DNA of 64,000 nucleotides, taken from the NCBI GenBank assembly GCA_965602225.1, contig CBFCYE010000004.1:68096-132095 (forward strand), written 5' to 3'. Made by a program: the position numbers and the translations under genes. The stretch is from Tenderia sp965602225. GTDB taxonomy: Bacteria > Pseudomonadota > Gammaproteobacteria > Tenderiales > Tenderiaceae. Positions 1-7,073 of the stretch are shown here, piece after piece; positions within the stretch are counted from its first letter, which is position 1, and each line of letters starts with the position of its first letter. The notes beneath the pieces were generated by a model, which saw only the letters and a program-made list of their open reading frames with translations, had not been told where the DNA came from and made no database searches.

Positions 1-2
1 CA

Positions 3-170
3 GCAATGGCAGACAGCTATCGTTACATGCATGTAACTATCGATACCCCATGGCTTATTTTTATATTCCTGTTAGTTGCGATTATGATGCCGTTTATCCT
101 GATGGCGATCCTCTATTGGCGTAATGCTATACGTCGTAATGCTGAAGACGATGCCAAGGGTGAGAACTAA
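3..170 (+). CDS. Small membrane protein, possibly partial at the left edge
   Basis: An open frame enters from the left edge and stops at 168-170. It could start at the ATG at 6, giving a 54-residue protein, or be the C-terminus of a longer one; the upstream ribosome binding site is outside the window. It has one strongly hydrophobic segment (about residues 15-38 from the ATG), then a basic stretch and an acidic tail, so a single-pass membrane protein with a cytoplasmic C-terminus is likely. It ends one base before the next ATG and is followed by respiratory accessory genes, so a subunit or assembly factor of a terminal oxidase is possible. I do not recognise a family. Confidence 0.5.
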   Translation, partial: AMADSYRYMHVTIDTPWLIFIFLLVAIMMPFILMAILYWRNAIRRNAEDDAKGEN

Positions 171-171
171 G

Positions 172-558
172 ATGGGATTGTTTGTTTATTTCAAACTGCG
201 AGTAGCAAGGTTTTCTCAACTGCTGTTGCTGCCGTTGTTGCTGGTAATCGCTGCACCCGTTTCTATGGCTCAGGAGCGTCAGTCAGTTGATGACAACAAG
301 GAAGTGATGGAGGTCTTTATACAGGATGCTTTGGAGAAGCAGACCTCAAACGAGCTGGTTGATGAAGAAAAACATAAAATCCTGTTTTATATGGGAATTG
401 CCTTGCTGATTTTGCTCTGTACAACCGCCTATCTCGGTATATCAATGGTGGTCTTTAATCAGGAAGTATTCGTCAAGCACATGATATCTGCTGGCCTCAC
501 TGTTACTTTGGGCTTGGCTCATGCCGTAGTCGCTATTGTTTGGTTTTTTCCCTTCTAG
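172..558 (+). CDS. Hypothetical membrane protein with signal peptide
   Basis: This protein has 128 residues. The ATG at 172 is chosen because it follows the preceding stop by one base; an upstream in-frame ATG at 124 would lie inside that gene. The N-terminus has basic residues, a Leu-rich hydrophobic core and an Ala-X-Ala-like end (VSMAQ), which reads as a signal peptide. A charged helix of about 45 residues follows, then two membrane segments (about 80-100 and 107-127). It is probably translationally coupled to the gene before it. Family unknown; a respiratory accessory role is inferred only from the neighbours. Confidence 0.6.
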   Translation: MGLFVYFKLRVARFSQLLLLPLLLVIAAPVSMAQERQSVDDNKEVMEVFIQDALEKQTSNELVDEEKHKILFYMGIALLILLCTTAYLGISMVVFNQEVFVKHMISAGLTVTLGLAHAVVAIVWFFPF

Positions 559-600
559 AGTGCTTCAAGGCGTGAGGTCAATAATGCAGCCTGGCTGTAA

Positions 601-3249
601 ATGGCAGGCAGTGTGACCCGCGACACATCAAACTCGTTAATAACCACAAGCTCCTTTGCTAATGGGGTGGCTGGGCTTTACTTTTTTTCCGGTGCGATTA
701 GTCTTGCCTATCAAGTCTTGTGGGCGCGAATGTTGTCACTGCAGTTTGGTGTCAGCATCTTCGGCGTTGTTATCACAGCCGCTGCCTTTATGTTGGGGCT
801 GGGAATTGGTGCGTTGGTGGGGGGGCGTATTAGCCAACGTCAAAGCTCTCCCTTGCGCCTGTTTGCGATGATAGAAATTAGTGTCGCCGCATACGCCTTG
901 TCGTTACCATTTATTCTACGTTTGGTTGATAGTGGCGTTTTACAGGCGGCACCAGAAAGCCTGACAGCCTGGTATGCCATGCAGCTGATGGCTGCGCTAA
1001 TCCTGATTACCCTACCTGCTACTGCGATGGGTGTTGGTTTTCCGTTGGTGTTGAAGGCTATTCGCAATACACCCATCTCACTCGGCTGGATCTATGGTCT
1101 GAATACCTGTGGCGGTGCCTTTGGCGCGCTGATCCCGTTGTTGCTCTTGCCTACCCTGGGTTGGGTTGCGGCTGTATGGGTGATTGCCATGGTCGGTGTG
1201 TTGGTGGCGATAGTGGCTTGGTGGTTATCACGTCACCAACCTATTGAAGTAGCGTCTAATCAGCAACAGCAACCAACCTCCGCTGTTGCTATAGCCCCGC
1301 TGACCCTGTTTGCTTATGCCGCGGTCGGTGCTGCGGCATTGATTCTGGAAGTGGGCTGGACCCGTCTGTTCGGCATGCTGTTGTTGCGTACCGAATATGT
1401 CATGGCGATAATTCTGGCCGTGTTCCTGGTGGGGATAGGTGTTGGCAGTCTGCTGGCTAGGCGTTTGCGGGCTGGATTCTGGTTTGATCTGTTACCGATT
1501 ATTGCCGCCTCCTTTGCGTTATTGAGTCTGTGGTTTATTCCACAGTTGGCGGGCTGGGCTGAACAGGCTGATTTTGATTCGCTTGCTACAGCAATGCTGG
1601 CGCAGGGCTTGGCGATTGCCGCCCTGACCCTGCCAGTGACTTTGTTGTTGGGCGCTTGGCTGCCGATGCTGAGCAGGCGTCTGGGCCAGCAAAAATCACA
1701 GGATAAATCGATTGGTGCTGTTCTTTATGGAGCCAACTCTATTGGCGCGGCAGCGGGTGCCTTGCTGGCTGGATTTGTTTTGATCCCCTGGCTGGGAACG
1801 GCGGCGACAATTGTTTTGGCGGCTTTGCTATTGTTTGTGGCAGGCATGGCCTGGGCGACACGGCGTAGCTGGTTGGCGCTGCCATTAATTGCCGCACTGG
1901 CATGGCCGGTGTTGCAGTTGCCCGCAGTGAATCAGCTGCTACCACAGCAACAGGCCAATAGCACTGATTTGTCGGTGCATGAAGATGCGCTGGCGATCAC
2001 TCATGTGGTTGAGCGTAAAGATGGTCAACGTCTATTGCTGGCTGATTTGCAGCGCATGGACGCTTCATCCGAACCGCTGGCGGTGGTGTCGCAGCAGAAT
2101 CAGGTGCGACTGCCCTTGCTGTTACATCCTGATCCAAAACATGTGTTGTTTCTCGGTCTGGGTACTGGCATTACGGCCTCTGCTTCTCTGCCCTATCCCG
2201 GTATGCACCGTACAGCTGTGGAGTTGTCGCAGGGAGCGATAGATGCCTCACAGGCCTGGTTTGCCGAGGTTAATGGTGATGTCGCCAACGAGATGTTAAT
2301 CGTGCGTGATGATGCTCGACGTTTCCTGCAAACAACACGGCAGGATTACGATGTCATTATCGGTGACCTATTTCATCCTGACCTGGTTGGCCGCAGTGCA
2401 TTATTGTCACAGCAACAATTTCAGCGCGCCAAAAACCGCCTTGCCGATGGTGGGCTGTTTGTACAGTGGCTGGCGCTGAATCAGTTTGATCCTCAGTCGT
2501 TGCAGGTGGTTCTGCGAACCTTCAAGCAAGTCTTCCCTGAAGCGGTAATGTTTGTTGATGGTTTCCGTCTGGCCATGGTCGGTGGTGTGGCTTGGCAGAT
2601 AAATATAGAGGCCAGTTTGACTAACCTTGCGCGACTCAATTCTGCCGCCCAGGTTCTCGCCACGGGGACGGAAGGGTTGTGGAGTTGGCTGGGGCGTTAC
2701 TGGGGCCCTGTGCCAAGCTCAGATGGGCCTGTCCAGGGTGAGTGGGCGCCGGTGATTGAATACCATCTGCCGCGGGCGCGTTATCGCGGTGAAATGGATT
2801 TGGTGGTTTTAGTGGAGTGGTTGCTGCAACAGCGGCCGCATTTTTCACAGGCACAACAGTCCCTGGCGGTAAGCAAGGCGCAGTCAGAATCATTCGAGCG
2901 CGGTTATGTTGCCACCGAACTCGCACTGCGGTCTTGGGTGGCTGAATTGAAAGGTGATGTCAGGCAAGGGCAAAAGCTGTTGCAGCTGGCTTATCAGGCC
3001 AACCCCAAAGACCGCTGGGTCAGTGGTGCCTTGGCGGATCGAATGTTTGCTGGCCTGCAGGCCATGGTTGAGCAGGGTGCTGATCCGCGTAATGCCCTGG
3101 AAGCGATACTCTATATCAGGTCAGATCATGTGGAGGCCGTGCGTGCCTTGTGGCAACTGGAACTGGCTGAAGGCAATCAGGCCAGGGCGGAGGAATATCG
3201 TCAGATGCTGAAAACTTTGAGCCCGCTGGATGCCAGTTTGCGACGCTAG
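601..3249 (+). CDS. Membrane-fused spermidine synthase-like protein
   Basis: This 882-residue protein has three parts. The first 430 residues carry many membrane segments resembling the transporter-like region of fused spermidine/spermine synthase-family proteins. Next comes a Rossmann methyltransferase-like domain (about 505-680) with a glycine-rich loop (FLGLGTG), an acidic residue at the end of the second strand (AVELS) and a GDLFHPD motif. The C-terminus is alpha-helical and TPR-like. Polyamine synthase activity is not assured, because many membrane-fused members have unknown substrates. The ATG at 601 directly follows a stop codon in the same frame, and no strong ribosome binding site is visible, so the start could lie slightly downstream. 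Confidence 0.75.
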   Translation: MAGSVTRDTSNSLITTSSFANGVAGLYFFSGAISLAYQVLWARMLSLQFGVSIFGVVITAAAFMLGLGIGALVGGRISQRQSSPLRLFAMIEISVAAYALSLPFILRLVDSGVLQAAPESLTAWYAMQLMAALILITLPATAMGVGFPLVLKAIRNTPISLGWIYGLNTCGGAFGALIPLLLLPTLGWVAAVWVIAMVGVLVAIVAWWLSRHQPIEVASNQQQQPTSAVAIAPLTLFAYAAVGAAALILEVGWTRLFGMLLLRTEYVMAIILAVFLVGIGVGSLLARRLRAGFWFDLLPIIAASFALLSLWFIPQLAGWAEQADFDSLATAMLAQGLAIAALTLPVTLLLGAWLPMLSRRLGQQKSQDKSIGAVLYGANSIGAAAGALLAGFVLIPWLGTAATIVLAALLLFVAGMAWATRRSWLALPLIAALAWPVLQLPAVNQLLPQQQANSTDLSVHEDALAITHVVERKDGQRLLLADLQRMDASSEPLAVVSQQNQVRLPLLLHPDPKHVLFLGLGTGITASASLPYPGMHRTAVELSQGAIDASQAWFAEVNGDVANEMLIVRDDARRFLQTTRQDYDVIIGDLFHPDLVGRSALLSQQQFQRAKNRLADGGLFVQWLALNQFDPQSLQVVLRTFKQVFPEAVMFVDGFRLAMVGGVAWQINIEASLTNLARLNSAAQVLATGTEGLWSWLGRYWGPVPSSDGPVQGEWAPVIEYHLPRARYRGEMDLVVLVEWLLQQRPHFSQAQQSLAVSKAQSESFERGYVATELALRSWVAELKGDVRQGQKLLQLAYQANPKDRWVSGALADRMFAGLQAMVEQGADPRNALEAILYIRSDHVEAVRALWQLELAEGNQARAEEYRQMLKTLSPLDASLRR

Positions 3250-3301
3250 CTGTGCGGCTTGTTTTGATGAAAAGAAAGTCTCGTCGTGGTAAATTACGTC
3301 G

Positions 3302-4621
3302 ATGAGCAGTAACAACATCTTGAATGAAATCCCCGTCGTCGTTGAGCCCCGCAAGCCAAGCAATAAATTGCACTGGCAGCGGCGTGGTTTCCAGTTTTTT
3401 GTCCTGGCGATGTCAATCATTATCCCAATGAGTGGTCTGTTTCGTATCGATCCGATTCAGGGCGCTTTTGTCATGCTGGGCCATCAGATCTGGTTTTCCA
3501 ACTTTGGTATCGTGTTTGGCTTCTGGATGGTATTCGCCGGTCTTTTGGTGATGCTCTATTCGACCCTGGGGACGGTTTTTTGTGGTTGGGTCTGCCCGCA
3601 AAATACCATCTCAGAATGGGCCAACCAGCTAACCCACAAGCTGCTCGGTAAGCGTGCCGATCTGAGTATTGATGGTAGCCCGATGAAGCTTTCAATGGCC
3701 AAGAACAAGCCGCTGAACTGGCTGGTGCTGACCGTGATTCTAGCGTTCATTGCTGCAGTTATGGCGTTGATCCCGCTGTTTTACTTCTACGAGCCTATAC
3801 TGATCTGGAAATTTGTCAGCTTTCAGTATGACCCTGGTCTGGCGCCGTCACTGCACTGGATCTACATGGTCTTCTTTTTAATCGTGCTGGTTGATATCAC
3901 CATGATCCGCCATTTTATGTGTCGTTTTATGTGCATCTATAAAATCTGGCAGCATACTTTTCGAACCCGCCAGAGCCTGCATATCGCTTATGACAAGTCA
4001 CGTGCAGATGAGTGTGAGAAATGTAATTTTTGTGTCAGCTCCTGCTTCCTGGCTATCGATCCGCGCCAGACAGATGTCTATGACACTTGCGTCAACTGCG
4101 GTGAGTGTGTGACAGCCTGTAACAATCTGCAGGCGCGTAAGCAGAGTGGTAAGGATGGTCTGCTTAAATTTGCCATGGGTGAGCAGCAGGGTCAGAATTT
4201 CGCCAATTTTAAAACCAACCGCAACGACCTGTTTACACGAATATCATGGGTGGCACCGATTTTGCTGATTGGTAGTCTGTTGATGGTTTGGGGTATTTGG
4301 GATTACCAGCGTTACCATATTTCTGTTTATCGCGCGGATACTGTTCAAGGCAATAATATTCTCGATTACCGTATATCCGTTGCGAATAAATTTTATCAAC
4401 CAACTCGCCTACATGTTGCTGTGGAAGGCCTGGATCAAGCTGATTACAGTTTACAAACGAATACGGTTGATTTTGAAACGGCAGGGCGGATTAATGTTGA
4501 ATTAAATATTAGTCCTGATCTACCTAAGGGGCTGCACCCAGTGCTGGTGCGGGTTAAGTCTGATGACGGTTGGGAAGAGAGTTTCCGCGTTCAACATTTT
4601 TCGGCAGGTAAATTATTATGA
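3302..4621 (+). CDS. ccoG: Cytochrome c oxidase accessory protein CcoG (FixG/RdxA family)
   Basis: A 439-residue polytopic ferredoxin. CcoG proteins help maturation of cbb3-type oxidases, probably in copper handling at the cytoplasmic membrane. Visible features are membrane segments near residues 30-50, 70-95, 140-165, 180-200 and 315-335, an early membrane Cys pair (FCGWVC), and a two-cluster region near 240-285 with CEKCNFC and CVNCGEC repeats. The C-terminal 90 residues form the Ig-like domain usual for the family. The first cluster lacks the Pro after its last Cys (CFLA instead of the common CP), a small divergence. The TGA stop overlaps the next ATG, so the pair is coupled. Confidence 0.93.
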   Translation: MSSNNILNEIPVVVEPRKPSNKLHWQRRGFQFFVLAMSIIIPMSGLFRIDPIQGAFVMLGHQIWFSNFGIVFGFWMVFAGLLVMLYSTLGTVFCGWVCPQNTISEWANQLTHKLLGKRADLSIDGSPMKLSMAKNKPLNWLVLTVILAFIAAVMALIPLFYFYEPILIWKFVSFQYDPGLAPSLHWIYMVFFLIVLVDITMIRHFMCRFMCIYKIWQHTFRTRQSLHIAYDKSRADECEKCNFCVSSCFLAIDPRQTDVYDTCVNCGECVTACNNLQARKQSGKDGLLKFAMGEQQGQNFANFKTNRNDLFTRISWVAPILLIGSLLMVWGIWDYQRYHISVYRADTVQGNNILDYRISVANKFYQPTRLHVAVEGLDQADYSLQTNTVDFETAGRINVELNISPDLPKGLHPVLVRVKSDDGWEESFRVQHFSAGKLL

Positions 4622-5046
4622 GTGACAATAAACGTAAGCCCTTGTCTAAGGACGAGTTGACGGCAATCGATAGTCGTTGGGGTGAAAACCCTGCGGATCA
4701 TTTTGGTTATGCCAGCGATGAAGAGCGTCGTGCTACGCGTGGCATGGAGGACTGGGAATTATTGGAGTCGATACCAGAGTCTCAAAAACCCATTCCAAAA
4801 TGGTTTTTCGGTGTGATCATCACGGTGTTGCTGTTGTCGGTTGGTCTAAGCTTCCCGTATTGGGGTGATAGGGTTGGTTATGAGCGCGACTGGTTGGATT
4901 GGGGCTATGCGGTTGCATTTGCCTATCTCACAGTGGGATCAATATTTGTTTATTATATGGTGAAGATGTATGGCTCTAAGCTTGGTGGTCGACTTGATCA
5001 GGATCATACCGATGAAGAGCAGCAGCAAGACAAGGTAGAAAAATAA
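4618..5046 (+). CDS. Hypothetical two-TM membrane protein
   Basis: A 142-residue protein. The start overlaps the ccoG stop (ATGA), which argues for co-translation. The first 60 residues are charged and hydrophilic; two membrane segments follow (about 60-80 and 98-118), with a polar, Gln- and Asp-rich tail. The fold outline (charged N-terminus, two helices, small protein next to CcoG) recalls small oxidase subunits or the CcoP N-terminal anchor, but there is no haem motif. I do not recognise the family; a role with the oxidase accessory genes is inference from context. Confidence 0.6.
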   Translation: MSDNKRKPLSKDELTAIDSRWGENPADHFGYASDEERRATRGMEDWELLESIPESQKPIPKWFFGVIITVLLLSVGLSFPYWGDRVGYERDWLDWGYAVAFAYLTVGSIFVYYMVKMYGSKLGGRLDQDHTDEEQQQDKVEK

Positions 5047-5051
5047 TCTCC

Positions 5052-5342
5052 ATGTTTAGACTGTTGACTGTAATGTTTGCTTTGGTAGTTGCTGGTTGTG
5101 AGCTGCCACAAACACAAACCAAAATTAGCCTGCCTGAGCCTGAGTCTGAAGGTGCGCAGTTGGCGAAGCAATTCTGTTCTGGTTGTCATGCGCCGCCAAG
5201 TCCTTTGGTCCACACGGCGAAAGAATGGCCCAATGTGATTTATCGGATGCAGGAACGGCGTCGGATGAAGGCCTTTGAATTGATTGCTGAGCCTGAGCAC
5301 ACCATTCTGCTGGAATATCTGCAAAAGTTTGCAAAGAGTTAA
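5052..5342 (+). CDS. Small c-type cytochrome lipoprotein
   Basis: A 96-residue protein with a lipoprotein-type signal (hydrophobic core ending VVAGC, lipid on Cys16) and one CSGCH haem-binding motif at about residues 37-41. A possible distal Met lies later (YRMQE or RRMKA). It is short for a cytochrome c but has the usual layout of haem motif, loop and C-terminal helix. It is probably anchored on the periplasmic side and could pass electrons to or from the oxidase or reductase served by the neighbouring genes. It sits five bases after the previous gene and its stop touches the next ATG. Confidence 0.8.
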   Translation: MFRLLTVMFALVVAGCELPQTQTKISLPEPESEGAQLAKQFCSGCHAPPSPLVHTAKEWPNVIYRMQERRRMKAFELIAEPEHTILLEYLQKFAKS

Positions 5343-5726
5343 ATGATGCGTGGATTAATTATAGGTTTGTTTGTGCTGCTGTTGGCGGCGTGTAGTACGC
5401 CTGACCCGCGTTATCAAATTCCAACACAAATGTGGAATGATGTCGTGGTTGAGGTTCAGGTTATGCCCACACCGGTACGGCCAGGTATGAATGAGTTTCT
5501 GGTGTTGACCACGCTTGAGCGCGGTAAGCCGGTGCCTGATCTAATTGTTTCCTTGCGCGCAGAGCAAAATAAAGGATGGCAGCAGATGATTCAGGATGGT
5601 CATAGCGGAGTTCATCGGCGTGCCCTGCATCTGCCAGGCAATCCAGTTTTGTATGTGCAGTTACGTAAGAAGCGCAGTGAAGAAGTGGTGGTGTTGGAGT
5701 TTCCTCTAGTCTTCGAGGACGATTAG
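5343..5726 (+). CDS. Lipoprotein with FixH/YtkA-like domain
   Basis: A 127-residue protein with a clear lipobox (LLLAAC, lipid on Cys17). The mature part is a small beta-rich domain with the pattern of FixH/YtkA-like proteins: a Pro-Val-Arg-Pro-Gly entry, a strand, then a predicted ligand-like pair near DGHSGVHRRAL. FixH-type proteins accompany CcoG and cbb3 oxidases, and here the gene starts immediately after the cytochrome gene in the same run. It is shorter than classical FixH and lacks its membrane helix, so the assignment is tentative. Its 3' end converges with the next gene on the other strand, with a four-base overlap. Confidence 0.55.
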   Translation: MMRGLIIGLFVLLLAACSTPDPRYQIPTQMWNDVVVEVQVMPTPVRPGMNEFLVLTTLERGKPVPDLIVSLRAEQNKGWQQMIQDGHSGVHRRALHLPGNPVLYVQLRKKRSEEVVVLEFPLVFEDD

Positions 5727-6235
5727 CTTTTATTGATCCGTTTGCTTAGGCGGCTGCTCTGTTGCCAGCGACGCGTTAGCAGAATCATGGCACCGCCGCG
5801 TTGCTCCTCGCAGTTGGGGCAGGTCAGGTAACTAAGATAGAGTTCTTTGGGCATCCGCCCGGCGTCCAGTAGTTCCGATTGCATCTCCCGCACGCTGCTT
5901 TTGATGCTGCCGATATCACCTTTGTGTAGTTTGCCGCGTAGCTGAAATGGGCTGGGCATGTGGGTGACATGGCGCGAAGGGGAGTCTCCTGACTTCAAGG
6001 GGCAGAGAATGTGTCCGCGCATCCAGCCAGTCTTGGTCATTGTAAAACCAGGCCAGAGCGGTTCCAGTTCCAGCTGAGTAATCAAGTGGCGTACGCGGCC
6101 CAGATAGACCTCGTGGCCCATCGGCATATGCAGGAAGGTTGCGATGGGCAGTTCCAGCATGGGGTTGCCGCCGAGATCTATATCTTTGTTATCCCAGTCC
6201 GGAAAGTGTTCTGGACAGCCGCACTCTAGGGTCAT
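5723..6235 (-). CDS. Hypothetical Cys-rich soluble protein
   Basis: A 170-residue protein with no signal peptide or membrane segment. Cysteines cluster at the N-terminus (ECGC at 4-7), in the middle (LCPL) and near residue 138 (CPNC), suggesting metal or iron-sulfur binding. Many His residues are spread through the first 100 residues. The start overlaps the stop of the upstream oxidase-like gene (ATGA), so the two are very likely expressed and perhaps function together. I do not recognise a named family. An accessory, metal-handling or redox role for the membrane partner is inference. Confidence 0.6.
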   Translation of the reverse strand: MTLECGCPEHFPDWDNKDIDLGGNPMLELPIATFLHMPMGHEVYLGRVRHLITQLELEPLWPGFTMTKTGWMRGHILCPLKSGDSPSRHVTHMPSPFQLRGKLHKGDIGSIKSSVREMQSELLDAGRMPKELYLSYLTCPNCEEQRGGAMILLTRRWQQSSRLSKRINKS

Positions 6236-6744
6236 TTGTTGTTGCGGGCCTTGAAGATAGTCATGGCGCTATTGGCTAGAAACAACCACAGACCGAGGCC
6301 CATGATGGTGGCGGAGACTGCGCCGATCGGGATGTAGATAGCGTGTACTGCGTCGATGGCTGTTGCCCCCTCTTCAAGTAACAACATGCCTTCCCAGTAG
6401 CCAAAGATCATCAGGCTGCTGTAAAAACAGGTGACACCCAGTATGGTCATCCAAAATGAGGTGTTTTCCAGTTTGCGTGACCAGATTTCGGTGCCGGTAA
6501 ATTTGGGTAATAGATAATAGGTGACCGCCATGGCCATCATCATTACGCCGCCGATTAGATTGATATGGGCGTGGGCCAATGGGTCAATCATGTGGCCGGG
6601 GCCGCCATAGGGGCTGCCAATGCTATCGAGCCAGGCGCGAATTGGTGGCAGCATTTGCAATACACCGTGGACACTGCCGACAAAAAAGCAGGTGACTGAT
6701 GCGGCGAGAAACTTGGTCAGGTGCTGATGTTTTGTTGCTGGCAT
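6232..6744 (-). CDS. Short haem-copper oxidase subunit I-like membrane protein
   Basis: A 170-residue protein with four predicted membrane segments (about 9-29, 52-80, 95-116, 133-158). The second contains an HAHINLIGG motif, close to the HAHLNLLG signature seen in cbb3/NorB-like subunit I and in short homologues of them. True subunit I has 12 or more helices and six conserved His, so this protein cannot hold a complete catalytic core. It may bind one haem or act as a sensor or assembly factor. No strong ribosome binding site is visible. It is the first gene of a two-gene unit with the Cys-rich protein downstream. Confidence 0.7.
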   Translation of the reverse strand: MPATKHQHLTKFLAASVTCFFVGSVHGVLQMLPPIRAWLDSIGSPYGGPGHMIDPLAHAHINLIGGVMMMAMAVTYYLLPKFTGTEIWSRKLENTSFWMTILGVTCFYSSLMIFGYWEGMLLLEEGATAIDAVHAIYIPIGAVSATIMGLGLWLFLANSAMTIFKARNNK

Positions 6745-6808
6745 AACTAACTCACTTGAACTGCTTTATACAGGCGTGTTTGATAGGGATTTTGAGGTAC
6801 TTTACATT

Positions 6809-6837
6809 AAAAAAGCCCGGGAGGCCCGGGCTTTTTT
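6809..6837. terminator. Strong symmetric rho-independent terminator
   Basis: A perfect 13-bp inverted repeat with arms AAAAAAGCCCGGG and CCCGGGCTTTTTT around a 3-base loop. The A/T runs make it usable in both directions. On the minus strand it ends the transcript of the microprotein gene at 6860-6973 and separates it from the oxidase-like pair. Confidence 0.9.
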
Positions 6838-6840
6838 GCT

Positions 6841-6861
6841 AATCCAAACTAGGTTTGGATT
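6841..6861. repeat. Perfect palindrome overlapping the microprotein stop codon
   Basis: A 9-bp inverted repeat, AATCCAAAC with GTTTGGATT, around a TAG centre. It lies between the microprotein stop and the main terminator and overlaps that stop by two bases. It could protect the 3' end of a short abundant mRNA or be a protein-binding site; function unknown. Confidence 0.6.
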
Positions 6862-6973
6862 AGTCAGGATTACGCTTGTCTGCGATGCTACCTTCAATAG
6901 CCGCTTGGCTCATGGCACCGACAACAATTACAGTCAGACCAAAGAATATTGCGATTGGAATTAAAATCCCCAT
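6860..6973 (-). CDS. 37-residue single-pass membrane microprotein
   Basis: The frame starts at an ATG at 6973 and encodes 37 residues: one hydrophobic helix from about residue 3 to 20 (MGILIPIAIFFG, then TVIVVG), followed by a short polar and charged tail ending KRNPD. A good ribosome binding site (GGGAGG) lies 8-9 bases upstream, a sigma-70-like promoter lies at 7038-7066, and a terminator follows. This full expression unit makes it much more likely real than chance. Its size recalls the small subunits of terminal oxidases (CydX, CcoM-like), but the sequence matches none that I know. An oxidase-related role is inferred only from position. Confidence 0.65.
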   Translation of the reverse strand: MGILIPIAIFFGLTVIVVGAMSQAAIEGSIADKRNPD

Positions 6974-7037
6974 TATTTTTCCCTCCCAAGTGAAAAATGT
7001 TTAGTTTTGATAAAGCTTTCTACGAACTTGTCGGTCG

Positions 7038-7066
7038 AGTCTAGAGTAATTTCTTTACCCGTGCAA
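7038..7066 (-). promoter_or_regulatory. Sigma-70-like promoter of the microprotein gene
   Basis: Read on the minus strand there is TTGCAC (-35, 7061-7066), a 17-base spacer and TAGACT (-10, 7038-7043). Transcription would start near 7031, leaving a leader of roughly 55-60 bases before the ATG at 6973. Confidence 0.5.
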
Positions 7067-7073
7067 GCCCCTG

